A stretch of DNA of 64,000 bases from Theobroma cacao (taxonomy: Eukaryota > Streptophyta > Magnoliopsida > Malvales > Malvaceae). Position 1 is the first letter of the stretch. Each line of letters begins with the position of its first letter. This document shows positions 10,511 through 21,180 of the stretch, piece after piece. A program made the position numbers and the translations under genes. The notes under the pieces are model-generated. The model saw only the letters and a program-made list of their open reading frames with translations. It searched no databases and was not told the origin of the DNA. The stretch is from assembly GCF_000208745.1 (NCBI RefSeq), contig NC_030852.1, positions 25,001,333 through 25,065,332 of the forward strand, read 5' to 3'.

Positions 10511-12130
10511 GCACCTCTCTTCAATTTAAGCATGTCTCATCTCCTTGAAATCAACCACATGACTGACGCTGATTCTAGCAATCTAAAGCTAGGAAGAGAG
10601 ATCATCATACCTGTTCAATGCTCCTGCGCTCTTACGTTCTCTGAAGCTATTTTCATGTACCATTTTTCAAGCACAGATTCTTTTGCTTCAGTTGCTTGTG
10701 GAGTTTTCCAAGGGCTGTTGAAAGCGCAAAGTCTCAAAGAGGATAATCCTGACGTTAAACGTAATGATCCTGGTGACTTTATGATCAAGGTACCCATTCG
10801 ATGTGCTTGTACCAATGCAAATCAAAGAAGAAATGGGTTTAAATATCTTGTAACATATCCTGTGATAAAGAATGACAATACAGATTTAATTGCTCGCAAA
10901 TTTGGAGTACCTGAAGAAACGATCTGGGATGCCAATAAGTTGGGACCATTTTCAACCATTTTCCCTCAAACAACACTATTTATTCCCACAAAGGATGTTC
11001 CAGTAGTGAAATGGGATGTTCCTGAAGATTTACCCTCTAGTCCTAGAGTAGCGACTCCCATTGTGAAAATCCAACCAAGTAAGAAATCAAAGCACTTGAT
11101 TTCATATATATTTCTTGGACTTGGTCTTCTAGTAGTGATTATTCTGCTGATTGCAGCTATCTTTGCTTTTAGAAGCATTAGGAAAAGGAGTCATCCTACG
11201 AGTTTTCAGCTTTTATCTGCTAGAAGTTCAGTGTCATCAAATGTCTCACCTGATTTTCTTGATAGAATGTCCAAGTTAAAGCCGTCACTAACAAATTTTA
11301 CGTTGGAGGAGCTTAGGAATGCAACAGAGGATTTTAATGAGGGATCTATGACTGGTAAAGCTGTGTATAAGGGGCAAATTGGTGGTTCCTATGTGGCAAT
11401 TGAACAGATGAACACTGAGGAAGCGGCTCGCCATGTCATTTACATATTGACAAAGATTAGTCATTTGAACATAGTGAAGCTTGAAGGATGCTGCTATGGC
11501 ACTAATCCTTATCTCGTGTTCGAGTTTGCAGAATATGGTAGCTTGAGGGACTGCTTGTCTAATGCAAATGTTGCGAGGCAGCTTACATGGGCAAAAAGAA
11601 CTCAGATTGCTTTTGATCTTGCAGTGGGCCTCCATTACATACATTACTGCACAAAGCCATCTTTTATCCATCATAACATACACAGTAGAAACGTGCTTAT
11701 AACCACGGATTGCAGGGCAAAAATTACTGGATTTACATTGGCAAAACCAGTGAATTCCAGTGAAGAAAATGGAGAAATTAGCTGGAATGAATCTGTAATT
11801 GTGGGTAGAAAGGGGTACCTGGCACCTGAATACCTTACTTACGGTCTGGCTTCCCTCAAGTTGGATGTATTTGCATTTGGAGTTGTTTTGCTTGAATTGT
11901 TATCCGCTAAGGAGGCTGCTGCAGATGGATTATTTTTGAAGAATCCCGTAATTTCTTTTGAAGACGCAGGGCATGAATGTTCTTTAGGGTACTTGGAAAA
12001 GTTGAAGGAATTCATGGATCCCGTTCTGGAGGGGAAGTATCCATTGGTTGATGCCATGTGTTTGGCATTCTTGGCCAAGGCTTGTGTTGAGCAGGATCCT
12101 CATCACAGACCCACCATGGATAAGTTATAA

Positions 12131-12536
12131 AGGCTCTTTCAAGATTTGTATGATTTTCTTTCCTGTAAAACTTGGTTTTAATTTTTCTCATGCCTTTTTC
12201 TGGAGGGAATTTTCTTTCCTGTAAAATTACAGGAATGTAATGATATCGTGTTCAGGGTAAATTATACATATAGATCAATGAGGCACGATGCCAGTCTCCT
12301 TGTGTGAATATGTGGCATCTCTTGTCACAACCATTCATTTCTATTACATAAACATTTAAATTGTCTACTTAGACTGGAAAAATATTCTGGAGTAATCCTC
12401 AACTGCAAGAATCATAGTTAGAACTCACAGGGTCAGTCAGATCAAGATCTTTAGGTGACAACTTGTCCTCAATCTTTTTCCTTCAGAAGAATGAACAGAA
12501 AGTCTAATTTTTTTGCATTAATTCAAAATTATTTTA
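12131..12536 (+). other. 3' flank of the LYK gene
   Basis: Probable 3' untranslated region. There is no AATAAA signal that can be singled out with confidence. The next element begins at 12537, about 400 bp after the stop codon. Confidence 0.4.
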
Positions 12537-12992
12537 TGTTGGGAAATTGCGGAATTGTCTCTAAAGAATTGCCCAAGATCTAACCCCATCAATAGAATAA
12601 AGAAAGAAAGAAATCAAGCACACCCACAAGAACACAAGAATTTACGTGGTTCGGTCTTTTGATAACCTACGTCCACGGGCACAACAACAGAGAAAAATTC
12701 ACTAAGAGAAAAATCAGGAGATTACAAGAACAGTCTCAAACTCATAACCCTTATCCCACGTACACCTAAATCACTCTCTCTAAATCTAGGTGATAATTAT
12801 TCTTTAACCCATAGGGTCCTTTTATAGTATCAAATACAATAACCTTATCCTAATTTAATTAGGAATCTTATCCTAATAGAATTAGAAATTGTTATTCTAA
12901 TCTAACTAGATTTAAAGACTATTTATAAGGTATACTAATTTAATTAGAATTAAACAATCCTAATTAAATCACAATTCAAGACTATCCTAACA
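12537..12992 (-). repeat. 3' LTR of the RT-less Copia element
   Basis: On the plus strand it begins TGTTGGGAAATTGCGG and ends ATCCTAACA, matching 16040-16495. Confidence 0.93.
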
Positions 12993-13005
12993 ATTCTCCA
13001 CCTTA
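12993..13005 (-). other. Polypurine tract
   Basis: On the minus strand it reads TAAGGTGGAGAAT, immediately next to the 3' LTR: the expected plus-strand priming site of a Copia element. Confidence 0.75.
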
Positions 13006-13073
13006 GGCTTGAATTCACCAAGCTCCACCTTACGAACCAATCTCTGTCGACACCGCCACTGCCCCAATGGGCC

Positions 13074-15917
13074 TCAAGCACTACGAACACCGATCAAGTC
13101 CAAGCAATGCTTGAACTTTATCCCAGAAACTGACTTAGTTAGCATATCTGCCGGATTTTCATCTGTAGCTATTTTCTTTACTACAATCTCACCTTTAGAA
13201 ATAATCTCTCGAACGAAGTTACACTTGACTTGGATGTGTTTGGTTCTCTCATGAAACATCTGATTTTTAGTCAAATGTATAGCACTTTGACTATCACAAA
13301 ACACAACTGTTTGTGTTTGTTCAAAACCAAGATCACTAACCAAGCCTTTAAGCCACAAAGCCTCCTTCACTGCCTCGGTCACAGCCATATATTCAGCTTC
13401 AGTTGTAGACAAAGCAAAGGTTGATTGAAGAACTGCTTTCCAACTGATTGCAGATCCTGAGAGAGTGAACACATACCCCGTTTGAGATCTTCTACTATCT
13501 AGATCACCAGCAAAATCTGATTTGGAGAAGCCAACCACATTACGACTAATGTTTGCACCTCCTTCACACACTAAGCCAACTTCAATAGTAACTTTAGGTG
13601 TTTTCACAAGCTCCCATGTTTGATCCCAGTGTAGAGACTCAATCTTCTTAGAAGACTCGACATATATAATTTTCTCATGATAAAAGTAAGGCTCTTCAAT
13701 CTCTACTTCCACAAATAAAACATAAGAATCAAAATCACCATCAATACAAGTAATGCTTCGTTGAGATACCAATTCTTGTACCTCTTGCAATTCTTTCTGG
13801 ATTTCACTATCATCTCGCACTGTCACAAGAGCATTGATTTCAAGCTCCACCTGCTTGCCAACTTCTTGGTCTGATGTGTTTGCAATTCTAGACTTTATCC
13901 CACAAAGTAATGCAGACTTGTCAAAGGTAACATCCCGACTCACCATAAACTTGGGGAACTTACAATCAGTACACCACAACCAATAACCCTTCACCCCATA
14001 TGCATAGCCTAGGAATATGCACTCTGTCGCCCTCAACTCAAGTTTACCATCACTCACATGAACATGAACAGGACAACCAAATACTCTCAATATAAAATAA
14101 TCAGCAGGCTTACCAGACCAAACTTCCTTGGGAGTCTTAAATTCAATTGCAGTTGATGGAGACCGATTTACCAAGTAACAAGCCTTGTTGATAGCTTCTG
14201 TCCAAAATACTTTGGTTAGGCCAACATTTGAGAACACGTATTTTGCTCTCTCCAAAAGTGTTTTCTTCATCAATTCTACAATATCGTTTTGATATGGTGT
14301 TTTGTCGACAGTGCGATGTCTAACGATTTTCTCATTCTTGTAGAATAGACCAAACTCACCTTTGCAAAATTTCAAACCTTTGTTTGTTCGAAAGCTCTCG
14401 ATCCTTTTCTTAGTCTGCTTCTCGATCAATACCTTCCAATGCAAAAAGGTGGTTAACACTTCACTCATAGCCTTTAGAAGATACGTCCACACCTTTCTTG
14501 AAAAATCATCAATAAAGATCCACATGTATAATGATCCACCTTTTGATACCACCGGAGAAGGATCCCACAAATCTAAATAGATGTAGTTTACTGTACCCCT
14601 GGTTTGATGAGTTTTAGTGCTAAATTTCACTCTACGTTGCTCACAGAAATCTAGCTTTCCACTCTTTTGACCACACAGCAAACTATGCTTACTTAGTTTT
14701 CTAATCCCTCTCTCGCTCATATGACCAAATCTCATATTCCATAAACGTGTTACATCATCTTCAGGATCATTAGATGAGACCACAGAAACAGTTTCAATGA
14801 CCGTGTTTCCCACTAGACAATAAAGGTCACCGGATAACTTGCCCTTCATGATAGTTAAGGCTCCTTTAGATACATTCAAGACACCATCTTGGCCACTATA
14901 TTTGTAGCCCTTCTTATCTAACAAACTCAAGGATATTAAATTCTTTTTCATGTCAGGGACATGTTTTACCTCAAGTGTTCTTACCATACCATCAAACATC
15001 TTGATTCTAATTGTGCCAATTCCAACAACTGAGAGAGAGAAATCATCTCCTAATTGTACAGTGCCCATATTAACAGATTGATAAGTTGTAAACCAATCAC
15101 GCCTAGGACATATATGAAAGCAACAAGCCGAATCCAAGATCCATGTATCCATCAGGTTACAATTAGTAATTGCAAGAACATTATCAGTTTCCTCAAAAGT
15201 ATCAAAGTCATCTCCAACCACGTTTGCAGTATTCTCAGACTTATTAAACTTTTCATCATCCTTGAATTTGATACAGTCTTGACGAAAATGCCCTTTCTGA
15301 CCACAATTCCAGCAAGTTTTCCCTTTTGCTCTAGATTTACCTTTTCTGTCTAAGCCTTTCTCTTTACCTCTACCTCTATTTACAACCAAACCTTCTGCTT
15401 GATTTTCATTCCGAATACCACCAACTTTCTTCTTTAATTCCTTGGAATTTAAAGATGCCCTTACATCCTCGAAAGTGAGAGTGTCTCGGCCGTAAAGCAT
15501 AGTATCCACGAAATTTTCATACGATGGAGGCAAAGAACATAAAAGAATTAGGGCTAGGTCCTCATCCTCAATTTTAACATCGATATTCTTTAAATCAAGA
15601 ATAACTCTATTAAATTCATCAATGTGGGTATTAACGGACGTACCTTCACTCATCTTGAGAGTATACAATCGTTGCTTCATATAAAGCCGATTCGTCAGGG
15701 ACTTGGTCATATAAATACTTTCGAGTTTAAACCACACTGCAGCAGCAGATTCTTCATCCGTGACTTCTCTTAGCACCTCATCAGACAAAGCAAGGAGAAT
15801 AGCACTATGTGCTTTTTCCATAAGGTCATCTTTCTCACCATCAGATAAATTCGAGGGAAGATGCTTTTTTCCCTTCAGTGCCTTCAACAGTCCTTGTTGC
15901 ACTAGCACTGCGCGCAT
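13074..15917 (-). CDS. Copia gag-protease-integrase-RNase H polyprotein, RT deleted
   Basis: An open frame of 947 residues. Order: gag (UBN2-type, 1-~190), CCHC knuckle [14 protein letters not shown] (202-215), protease signature DSAC (from 263), integrase-like region, the start of the RT domain up to TWELVKTPK, then directly the end of RT and RNase H ([37 protein letters not shown]). About 250 residues of RT, including the YVDD box, are deleted in frame. The integrase is also damaged: the first zinc-finger His is Asn (LWNMRFGH), a later zinc Cys is lost (FCEQRR) and RTDNG reads RTNKG, losing a catalytic Asp. The conventional gag start, at about 15989, is separated from this frame by a one-base shift near 15977, so translation would have to begin at the internal Met at 15917. 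It is transcribed opposite to LYK. Confidence 0.8.
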   Translation of the reverse strand: MRAVLVQQGLLKALKGKKHLPSNLSDGEKDDLMEKAHSAILLALSDEVLREVTDEESAAAVWFKLESIYMTKSLTNRLYMKQRLYTLKMSEGTSVNTHIDEFNRVILDLKNIDVKIEDEDLALILLCSLPPSYENFVDTMLYGRDTLTFEDVRASLNSKELKKKVGGIRNENQAEGLVVNRGRGKEKGLDRKGKSRAKGKTCWNCGQKGHFRQDCIKFKDDEKFNKSENTANVVGDDFDTFEETDNVLAITNCNLMDTWILDSACCFHICPRRDWFTTYQSVNMGTVQLGDDFSLSVVGIGTIRIKMFDGMVRTLEVKHVPDMKKNLISLSLLDKKGYKYSGQDGVLNVSKGALTIMKGKLSGDLYCLVGNTVIETVSVVSSNDPEDDVTRLWNMRFGHMSERGIRKLSKHSLLCGQKSGKLDFCEQRRVKFSTKTHQTRGTVNYIYLDLWDPSPVVSKGGSLYMWIFIDDFSRKVWTYLLKAMSEVLTTFLHWKVLIEKQTKKRIESFRTNKGLKFCKGEFGLFYKNEKIVRHRTVDKTPYQNDIVELMKKTLLERAKYVFSNVGLTKVFWTEAINKACYLVNRSPSTAIEFKTPKEVWSGKPADYFILRVFGCPVHVHVSDGKLELRATECIFLGYAYGVKGYWLWCTDCKFPKFMVSRDVTFDKSALLCGIKSRIANTSDQEVGKQVELEINALVTVRDDSEIQKELQEVQELVSQRSITCIDGDFDSYVLFVEVEIEEPYFYHEKIIYVESSKKIESLHWDQTWELVKTPKVTIEVGLVCEGGANISRNVVGFSKSDFAGDLDSRRSQTGYVFTLSGSAISWKAVLQSTFALSTTEAEYMAVTEAVKEALWLKGLVSDLGFEQTQTVVFCDSQSAIHLTKNQMFHERTKHIQVKCNFVREIISKGEIVVKKIATDENPADMLTKSVSGIKFKHCLDLIGVRSA

Positions 15918-16024
15918 CTTAACACGCCACAGGCTGAAATCGTTTCTTCCATTAAACTTTTCAATCTCATACTTGGCCGACGAAGTTTGCCATAGCGAGA
16001 TTCAGATTGATCCAAGACCTTGAA

Positions 16025-16036
16025 GCTCTGATACCA
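16025..16036 (-). other. Primer-binding site (initiator Met tRNA)
   Basis: On the minus strand it reads TGGTATCAGAGC, complementary to the 3' end of plant initiator tRNA-Met, three bases inside the 5' LTR. Confidence 0.9.
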
Positions 16037-16039
16037 GTT

Positions 16040-16495
16040 TGTTGGGAAATTACGGAATTGTCTCTAAAGAATTGCCCAAGATCTAACCCAATAAATAGAA
16101 TAAAGAAAGAAAGAAAACAAGCACACCACAAGAACATAAGAATTTACGTGGTTCGGCCTTTTGATGACCTACGTCCACGGGCACAACAACAGAGAAAAAT
16201 TCACTAAGAGAAAAATCAGGAGATTACAATAACAGTCTCAAACTCATAACCCTTATGCCACGTACACCTAAATCACTCTCTCTAAATCTAGGTGATTATT
16301 ATTCTTTAACCCATAGGGTCCTTTTATAGTATCAAATACAATAACCTTATCCCAATATAATTAGGAATCTTATCCTAATAGAATTAGAAATTGTTATTCT
16401 AATCTAACTAAATTTAAAAACTATCTCAACATCGTATATAATTTAATTAGAATTAAACAATCCTAATTAAATCACAATTCAAGACTATCCTAACA
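16040..16495 (-). repeat. 5' LTR of the RT-less Copia element
   Basis: Partner of 12537-12992, with around 20-25 differences by eye, including a short diverged patch near 16420-16440. Confidence 0.93.
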
Positions 16496-16500
16496 TTTTA

Positions 16501-17061
16501 TCATTAATTAAACCGTCAGAAGATCATTCCCTCACCACTACACCTCTACCATGTAGCACTTGATGAGCAGAATAAACAACAGTGTTTCATTGTTTGCTAA
16601 AGTAACCAAAATATCAGCTGAAGATGCTATAGTGCAAGATATGAGAGAGGGAGAAACAGAGTAACACAAGGCTGTTCTGTTCTTTACAACAGCTACATGA
16701 TCTCAATTCTAGAACATGATGAGGAAAGACATGGGAATTAATCACTGAGATTGATTCTTTTTTCTCTTTTGGCTTCACCATGCAGCCTACATGTTTGATT
16801 TGATAATTAAAGACATATATCCTCACAGACTAATTTGAAATGAAAGAGTGAAACAGCATTGCCCATACTCCGAATTTTTGAATAGAAGGGCATATATCAA
16901 GTGTAGATTGTCTTCAGAAAAGAAAGCTCATAGTATTAAAGAGAAAAAGACATTATTTACCTTTAGTTGGTTTTATACAAGCTTTTCATGAGCTGCAGCA
17001 TTATGAAAACCGAATCACTATCTCTATCCGTAAGATGATCAGCGAACAATGAATTGCAGGT
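16501..17061. other. Intergenic DNA between the Copia element and the P450 gene
   Basis: Mixed composition. The part near 17061 is the 3' flank of the minus-strand P450. No other gene is recognised. Confidence 0.4.
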
Positions 17062-18696
17062 CTATGAAAAAGAACGCAGCATTGGTACTAGATGGAGGGG
17101 TACTTTCTTGCGAATGACAAGAGCATAATAATCGTCCATGTCTAAATCCTCACAGCTTTGGGAATCAGGCAACTTCCAATCAAACCAGTACAAAAGGTTC
17201 GCCAAGACATACTCAGCTCCTGCAACTGCAAATGAAATTCCGGGACAACCTCTTCTGCCAGCACCAAACGGAGTGAACTGACTGTATTGGCCCTTGAAAT
17301 CAACTGAACTGTTTAAGAACCTCTCCGGGATAAATTCTTCAGGCTTGTCCCACAAGTCAGGATCCCTTTGAATTGCCCATGTGTTGACCAACACTATTGT
17401 TTTGGGAGGAATATCATAACCTTGCAATTTAGTACCCGTGGGATTTTGTCGACTGACCATAACAGGAGCATGTAGTCGCAGGGTCTCTTTGACAACACAT
17501 TTTAAGTAGTCCGTTTCGTTGATATCAGTCTCAGTAACACTTGAATTTCTTCCCACCACTCTTCTTACCTCTTCTTGGGCTTTCTTCATAATACTGGGGT
17601 TTTTCACAAGCTCTGCCATTGCCCATACCATTGTCGCTGCTATATTATCAGTTCCTCCCATAAACATGTCCTGTCATCAACATGATAATGTTTTAGTTCC
17701 CAAGTGTTTGCCCCTTTATGACCATGGACATTTGTGTGTGTATGTGAGAGAGAAAGAGGGTGAGGGAGAGAGCAGTACCAGTACGATTGCCTTGAGGTTT
17801 TCTTGAGTAAGACCAATGTCAAGCATGCCATCCTGCTGAAGATGAAGGAGGATATCAACAAAGTCTTTGTTGTCTGATTTATCATCATCGTTCATCAGAA
17901 CCAGGTGTTCCTCTATCACTTGATCAAGAAAAGTATGCAACTCACTGGAAATTCGTTCCAATTTTGCAGTCAAGCCAGTAAGAACATCCATCCATCCCAA
18001 AGAGGGAAAGAAATCTCTAAAGCAAAAGGATCCTAAAAGGTCCATTGCCCTCCTTGATAATTCTCCAAAACTCTTATTTCCATCTTCTCTTTCATATACT
18101 CGACCAAGAACAGATCTGCTGATTATGTTATTTGCAATGGTTTCAAACATCTCACAAAGACCAATTGAAGATCCACTATGACACGACTGACGTATATTCT
18201 CAACCATTCTTGAAACTTCCTGTTCCCTCACAAGCTGAAACATCCGAACCCTTCTTTGGGTTAAAAGTTCCAGAACACAAATTTTCTTTGCTTGCCTCCA
18301 GTAGTCACCATAAGGACAAAATGCTATGTCAGTACATCCACAGAAGAGAGTATGGGCAACCCTTATTCGAGGCCTTTCTGTGAAAGCATCATGTGCCATC
18401 ATGATCTCTCTGGCTATTTCAGCAGATGAAACCACAAGAGTTGGAGTCTGTCCCATGTGTAAAAGCATTAGAGGGCCATATTTTTCAGAGAGGGTTCGGA
18501 AAGATCGGTGGGGCAGCTTCCCTACTTGGTGGATGTTGCCAATTATTGGCAGCTTTGGTGGAGATGGTGGAAGCTTGAGCTTGCTACTCCTTAAAAGCTT
18601 AATCAAATACAGAATGGAGAACAGAAGCGGCAAGAAGAGGACTGGATTGAGCAGAACAGTTGCATTGTACTGTTTCAACATTATTGCTGGACTCAT
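17062..18696 (-). CDS. Cytochrome P450, CYP71 family, two exons, complete
   Basis: Exon 1 is 18696-17779 and exon 2 is 17670-17062; the 108-bp intron has GT and AG ends in phase 0 (LKAIVL joined to DMFMGG). The product is about 508 residues: membrane anchor (15-35), proline hinge PPSPPKLP (43-50), C-helix DYWRQAKK, I-helix GGTDNIAAT (from 311), ExxR in KETLRL (Glu 368, Arg 371), PERF (421-424) and heme loop FGAGRRGCPG with Cys 448. This is an ER-bound monooxygenase of the CYP71 family, which usually acts on terpenoids, phenolics or other specialised metabolites; the substrate cannot be predicted. The I-helix is unusual: the conserved Thr after Asp in (A/G)GxDT is Asn, followed by Ile. An upstream in-frame ATG (18741) would add 15 residues; 18696 gives the commoner length. 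Two broken relatives lie on the same strand at 33.5-35.2 kb and 50.5 kb. Confidence 0.9.
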
Positions 18697-19828
18697 GATC
18701 TCTTCGGTTCTACATCTCACATCAACAAAAGTTAAAAACATAGCAGATTAGCATTTATAAGAATTAATGAAGATGATTATTTTTCTAGTTTACAAAGAAA
18801 AAAAAGATGCTCCTGTATTTCCGCATGGACTTCCAGTATCAAGCCTTAAACATAATAAAAAAGTGAAAATACCGGATTGTATTCTACTACATGTCACATG
18901 ATCTGTAAACTTTGACTTTAAAAATGAATTTAGGAAACATAATTATTTCTAAATGTTAGTTGTCAAGAAGATATATATACCTACATGTCAGAGCAAGAAA
19001 TCTAGGAGATCCCTTCCAGGCCATCAAAGTTTTGCCTTTGAAAATATATGTACAAGTGATTTCATTTGGTTAAAATGTTAAACAAGGTTCACAATCAAAC
19101 TATACATTCAAAAACAGTTACACTAGCACTCCTGATTAATCAGGTTTAAAGCAGCACCTGACATAACAGCTGATTGTTTATGATCAAAGACATTGATTAC
19201 CGTAAACTGTGTAATGAACACTAAATAAAGACCATTTATAAAAAAAAAAGAAAATAAAAAACAATGATTTGACATTTTTTAGTTTCATGTGGAAGGTCCC
19301 ACTAGCACCATACAGTAACTTGGCTGTTTCTGAACATGTTATAATAATAAAAACAAACAATAAGAAAGTCGGATCACTTTGATGCATATCAACGCCTGCC
19401 TTGGTTTTGAAATGCATAAAATACAGGAAGAATTATCTGTGAGATCCTGAAAGTAAGGCTTGTAAGGATTTTAAATGCATATAATAGTACAAGTACTTAA
19501 TGGTCAAGCAAATGATGCTGACTTTTTCAAAACATCCATAATTATAAAGGTGAATTATCTCTCTCCTCGCCGGCTCCAGGTTAGCAAATTTGACAGACTT
19601 GAGTCTAGTCTGGTATTCCATCCGGGCTTGAGAGTTGAGACTATTCTGGGCACACCAATTGCCCAGGACGTAAGGCTTTTTGAATTTTTATTATTAAGAT
19701 TAGATCCGGTAATTTTAGACATGATACGTTAATATGACACGAAAAGATACGGGTTAAACAGGTTTTGTATTTACCCTTAACGTGTTTCGTGTCTGATCAT
19801 ATTTGATATACAATATATTTTTCCTTTA
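18697..19828 (-). promoter_or_regulatory. Upstream region of the P450 gene
   Basis: AT-rich DNA upstream of the P450 start, bounded by a Copia element at 19834. It should hold the promoter, but no specific element could be assigned with confidence. Short open frames here look spurious. Confidence 0.3.
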
Positions 19829-19833
19829 CTTTC

Positions 19834-20309
19834 TGTTGAATATTTTTAAATAAAAATCATGTTTGTTGGAAATTGAAAAAATAAGAAGAGTCATGATTAT
19901 TGGAAAAACCAACAACACTAACTGTTTGAAATAGACATAATTGTGTCTGTAGTGAACAAGCACCCATGCCTATAAAAAGACTTTACTTTGGAGCGATGGA
20001 ACATAAAAAAAAAGTACAACAAAATAATAATTTCTCCATTCATATTCTTCAAGTTTCCTTTTATATCATTTTGTTGCAAAAAAATCTTAAAGAGGTTTGA
20101 TAATCTTGTCATATTCTGGTGAGTGCTTAATGGATTGATTTCGTCAGTGCAAAACGCCATCAATCACTGAATTTTATTGTATTTTTTATTTTTATTCGTC
20201 GATAACTCTTTTGAACAGTGCAAGTAAGGGCGAATAAAACTTTGAGGAAAATGATATTGTTACATGTCTTGAAGTCAATTTCTTGATTTTCTAGTTCCAT
20301 GTTCTAACA
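19834..20309 (+). repeat. 5' LTR of the old Copia element
   Basis: Aligns with 23844-24329 over its whole length with many substitutions and small indels. It contains the TATA-like CCTATAAAAAGAC. Confidence 0.88.
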
Positions 20310-20879
20310 ATCTTAATGTTTTATTTTGTTTCAACAATGATTGCTACAGGTGGAACACTAAGGAAATTGGTTTCTATTTTTGTTAAATTGGACCGGATTG
20401 AAGTTGACAAAGAAAATAACAAAATGAGTTTTCAGTAAATTATCAAATAAACTTTCTTTTCTTAATTAATTTGATTTGCATAAATTATTTTAAATACTTA
20501 AATTAATGCATAATATTGTATATGATATGCATAATATAATTACATTGGTAGAGAATAAATATTTGTCATCCTAAAAAGATGAATGGTTGAGCAAACTAGA
20601 GTTGGCTTAACATATAGACCCTCTATGCCAAGAATTCATTATAGACCGGATTTGTAGTTGTCCATGATTTGATAAATTAAGTAATTCACTTCTTACTATT
20701 TTCACCGTGGTTTGGAAAGGCCTTTTTCTTTCTTAATTATTACTAGCAATTTTTCTGCCAACACAAAATTATCAGGATCATTCAGTTTTGTAAATTGATT
20801 AGAAAAACATGTAAACTTGAGCAAGAATGATGGTTTGTTAAGGCGTATCCTAACTGATGCCGGATCATAAATTTAAAAT

Positions 20880-21180
20880 CATACGACTGGCCAAGTCTAT
20901 GCTTGTGGCAGGTAAAGTTGGTGCATCAGAAGGGGATAATGAGTATGAAATATAAGCCTTCTTTAGGTGCACCGTTGGTGCCTAAATTGCCTTGGATAAA
21001 TGCAGATGGGACCATTAACAGGATGGGCTATAATGGACTTATCGGTCGTGGTCTTGGCATTGTGATGCAAAATCCTGGGATATTAGAGGTACAGGCTTCT
21101 CTGCAGGCAATTCTATTACTGACTTTTAGAACTTTTAATTTCGCGAAAAGAGTAATGTCATGGTCTTTTGAAAGCAAGTA
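20880..21180 (+). other. Unassigned open frame, weakly RNase H-like
   Basis: A 92-residue frame (20903-21181) contains LPWINADGTINR and later GLGIVMQN and EVQASLQAIL. This spacing is faintly like the start of an RNase H (RVT_3) domain of plant LINEs, which begins with a NxDG strand and a GxGxVxRN strand. The match is weak. It lies within the old Copia element but is not a Copia sequence. Confidence 0.2.

Larger units (their letters stand above)
7955..12130 (+). pseudogene. LysM receptor-like pseudokinase (LYK4/LYK5 type), split by a Copia insertion
   Basis: Two segments, 7955-8163 and 10516-12130, join in one frame once the inserted element and one copy of its GCACC target duplication are set aside; the host frame would be about 607 residues, normal for LYK4/LYK5. 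Order: signal peptide (1-~22), three LysM-like domains with CxC pairs (PVQCSC, IRCAC), a membrane segment near 263-286 (FLGLGLLVVIILLIAA), then a kinase-like domain from about 320. Family members bind chitin fragments outside the cell and act with CERK1 in immunity. Catalytic residues are missing: the VAIK lysine is Glu (VAIEQ), HRD reads HHN and DFG reads GFT, whereas the APE motif is kept. Inactive kinases are usual for LYK4/LYK5. The insertion falls in LysM1 at about residue 70 and adds a stop just after it (8174-8176), so no full receptor is expected from this allele. The stop at 12128-12130 is perhaps ~20 residues earlier than usual. The coding region shows no intron. Confidence 0.85.
12537..16495 (-). 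mobile_element. Copia element with long open frame but no reverse transcriptase
   Basis: Minus-oriented element of 3,959 bp flanked by TTTTA on both sides (12532-12536 and 16496-16500). The LTRs are 456 bp each (12537-12992 and 16040-16495), about 95% identical by eye. The primer site and polypurine tract are in place. It sits about 400 bp beyond the LYK stop codon. The internal frame has gag, protease and integrase parts and RNase H, but reverse transcriptase is missing, so the element is non-autonomous. Confidence 0.93.

Noticed and set aside
14362..16023. Plus-strand frames inside the RT-less Copia element
   Set aside because: They are antisense shadows of the 947-codon minus-strand frame.
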